Assembly: GCA_013329355.1 (NCBI GenBank)
Contig: DUKK01000195.1
Span: 1 to 6,700 of the forward strand
Reading direction: 5' to 3'
Length of the DNA stretch: 6,700 nucleotides
From: Candidatus Poseidoniaceae archaeon
GTDB lineage: Archaea; Thermoplasmatota; Poseidoniia; Poseidoniales; Poseidoniaceae
Below the pieces are notes generated by a model that saw only the letters and a list, made by a program, of their open reading frames with translations, was not told where the DNA came from and ran no database searches. The position numbers and the translations under genes are program-made. Within the stretch, counting starts at the first letter, position 1. Every line of letters starts with the position of its first letter. Shown in pieces: positions 4,885 to 6,700 of the stretch.

Positions 4885-6700
4885 ATGTTTGAGCGGCGTA
4901 TGAGAATTTATGCTTCAATGTTAGTCTTGCTGTTATTTGTATTGCAGCCCATACCTAACGGTAACTTGGAAGAGGAATCAAGTAATGTAAGTCCCGCATT
5001 CAGTAAATCGACTGGAGTTGATTTGACGGTAACCGAAATATCATACTCATACACAAATCCAACCGATCAGCAAAAATATCAGATGTTTTCATCAAATCAC
5101 CCTATTCAAAATTTTAACAAACCAGAGCAGCTATTTGTCATCGATGCGATGATTGATACTCCAATAAATATCGAGGTAACAGTGCAAAATATTGGTAACG
5201 CTAATTCGCCGGGTTTCGATTTAACACTAATCGTTAGTCACAATGAGTATCAAAACTTTGAGATCGCTAATTTAACCAATCAAATGACTAGTATCAGGGC
5301 AACAAGTAGTGCAATATCGACATATACACTGACACCATCTTATTCCGGTAATCACACAATTAGTATTACACCAACGATGTCAATTATTGATGACAACCCA
5401 TCAAATGACGAGTTAATTAAAACCTTTACAGTTGGAAGTCATTATTTCAACTGCGATGATCTTAGTCTGTGGACAGTCGGTCAAGGTTGGGGAACTAGTA
5501 GTGAAGCAGCCCTATCCCTTGGTAGTGCATGCCACATCGGGAACGGTCAATCTTCAACCTATCAACCAAATCTGATTTCAAGTCTGGTGACCCCTGTAAT
5601 GGACATGTCCGATGCTATTTCTAACCCAACACGAACAAACGGTATTGCCTATTTCTTTACAGGTAGTGTCGCTAGCGGTGACTCAGTCAAAACCTATAGC
5701 ATGAGCCCATCAAATTCATGGGTTGAACTAGTTAGTATATCAGGAACCATTGACAATGACTTTTCTGACGGATCAGATTGGCAAACTGCTTCGATTAACG
5801 ACGCAGGCATAATCTCGCCATTAATCCCATCACCGCAACAAAATTTTCACGCCAATTCGCAGTTTAGGTTTGGATTTTCTAGTGATGCCGTGACCAATGA
5901 TATTGGGTTATGGATTGACGACATTGTAATCGTCTATGATCAGAAATTGAGAATTAGCGAATATGGAATAAACGCCGTCGGAGTGAGTGTCGAAGGGACG
6001 GTACCAGAATCATGGGGTAAAGCAACAATAGAATTAACCAACACGGGAAATGTTTCAGAAACTTTCACACCAACATTAAGCAACCTACCAAGCGAATGGC
6101 AGTATTATTTCTCACAAACCAGTGGTGTCAGTATCACCGAAACTAACGGTATCTATCTCGAGCGAGGACAAACTAAAATCATCGAACTACATTATCAGCC
6201 TGCTGCCAATGTAAATCAGGGGTTTTACCCCATTGATTTCTCTGCCAATAGTAAGACCCATCAATCAATATCTGGCTCAATCGCGATTCAATTAGAGGTA
6301 ATACCCGACCGAATACCTGAGTTTTTGCCTATGGTGGGGGTAATCAGGTGCGCTCCCGGTTCGACATGCGTTACCACCGCCTCTGTGACAAACAGTGGTG
6401 GTGCCAGTGATGTCTTTTCGCTTTCATTAGACTACACAAATTTACCTGTTGGTTGGAGCGTGTCGCTTTCTTGGAACCAAGCGACAAGCATTCTTGTTCA
6501 ACCCGGATTTTCCGTTCCAATTATGCTGACTTACACCGTTGGATCTGATGCTGTGCCCGATTCTGTGGGTGCCTTTGACTTAGTCGCAACATCAGAAAAT
6601 GACTCATCGAGAAGTGATAGTTTAACCATTGAAATTGTTGCTAGCATGGTGAGTGATGCATTGGTATACCCTGATATTTCACCCAATACTAACCAACAAG
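4885..6700 (+). CDS. Large secreted multidomain surface protein (CARDB-like, jelly-roll-like, NEW3-like domains); 3' end beyond window
   Basis: The frame is open from the ATG at 4885 to the right edge: 605 codons with no stop. A signal peptide is clear: MFERRMR, then a hydrophobic core IYASMLVLLLFVL, then a polar region from about residue 23. An alternative start at 4900 (MRIYAS) keeps the signal. Residues about 45-183 resemble a CARDB domain (VDLTVTEISY, VTVQNIGNANSPG, DDNPSNDELIKTFTV). Residues about 185-352 look like a jelly-roll carbohydrate-binding or MAM-like domain, with Cys190 and Cys216 and the ending GLWIDDIVIVYD. Two NEW3-like beta domains follow at about 355-475 (ATIELTNTGNVSETF, LPSEW) and 478-587 (C489/C495, TTASVTNSGGASDVF, LPVGWSV), and another begins near 588. 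There are about five usable N-glycosylation sequons. The protein is probably anchored further on. No enzyme motif is visible, so adhesion, scaffolding or a protease/hydrolase ending beyond the window all remain possible. Confidence 0.85.
   Translation, partial: MFERRMRIYASMLVLLLFVLQPIPNGNLEEESSNVSPAFSKSTGVDLTVTEISYSYTNPTDQQKYQMFSSNHPIQNFNKPEQLFVIDAMIDTPINIEVTVQNIGNANSPGFDLTLIVSHNEYQNFEIANLTNQMTSIRATSSAISTYTLTPSYSGNHTISITPTMSIIDDNPSNDELIKTFTVGSHYFNCDDLSLWTVGQGWGTSSEAALSLGSACHIGNGQSSTYQPNLISSLVTPVMDMSDAISNPTRTNGIAYFFTGSVASGDSVKTYSMSPSNSWVELVSISGTIDNDFSDGSDWQTASINDAGIISPLIPSPQQNFHANSQFRFGFSSDAVTNDIGLWIDDIVIVYDQKLRISEYGINAVGVSVEGTVPESWGKATIELTNTGNVSETFTPTLSNLPSEWQYYFSQTSGVSITETNGIYLERGQTKIIELHYQPAANVNQGFYPIDFSANSKTHQSISGSIAIQLEVIPDRIPEFLPMVGVIRCAPGSTCVTTASVTNSGGASDVFSLSLDYTNLPVGWSVSLSWNQATSILVQPGFSVPIMLTYTVGSDAVPDSVGAFDLVATSENDSSRSDSLTIEIVASMVSDALVYPDISPNTNQQ

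Noticed and set aside
1..6700. CRISPR array, insertion sequence, tRNA or rRNA gene
   Set aside because: I saw no regular direct repeats, terminal inverted repeats with transposase, or tRNA-like or rRNA-like sequence, and coding genes fill nearly the whole window.

Overview
The window looks like a piece of a free-living euryarchaeal genome, moderately AT-rich by eye. The best guess is marine planktonic Euryarchaeota of the Poseidoniia type (Marine Group II or III). The archaeal assignment is firm: one operon carries S19e, L39e, L31e and S17e, ribosomal proteins found only in archaea and eukaryotes, plus a PDCD5-family protein. The narrower lineage is inference from short spacings, a QueC/QueD pair and very large multidomain secreted proteins.

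Layout. Positions 2-1337 (+) hold a gene cut by the left edge, whose product is a QueC (preQ0 synthase) domain fused in frame to a complete MsrB methionine sulfoxide reductase domain. It is followed after 4 bases by queD. Both Que proteins belong to preQ0 synthesis, which in archaea feeds tRNA archaeosine. Positions 3902-1339 (-) form one tight seven-gene operon: S19e, PDCD5-like protein, L39e, L31e, S17e, a 69-residue protein of unknown function, and a TrmJ-like SPOUT tRNA/rRNA 2'-O-methyltransferase. Gaps are 4 to 21 bases, and several Shine-Dalgarno sites overlap the stop codon of the gene before. The queD and methyltransferase genes converge with one base between their stop codons.

A divergent promoter region (about 3903-4029) separates the ribosomal operon from two surface-protein genes on the + strand. 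The first is a two-pass membrane protein of unknown function with a glycosylatable ectodomain (3976-4860). The second is a large secreted protein with CARDB-like, jelly-roll-like and NEW3-like beta domains, which runs off the right edge (4885-6700).

The most unusual object is the QueC-MsrB fusion. Its QueC half keeps the conserved core motifs visible here but has lost all four cysteines of the expected zinc site. I see no CRISPR array, transposon, tRNA, rRNA or attachment site. Apart from the divergent promoter region there is essentially no non-coding DNA, and no gene-free stretch exceeds about 130 bases.
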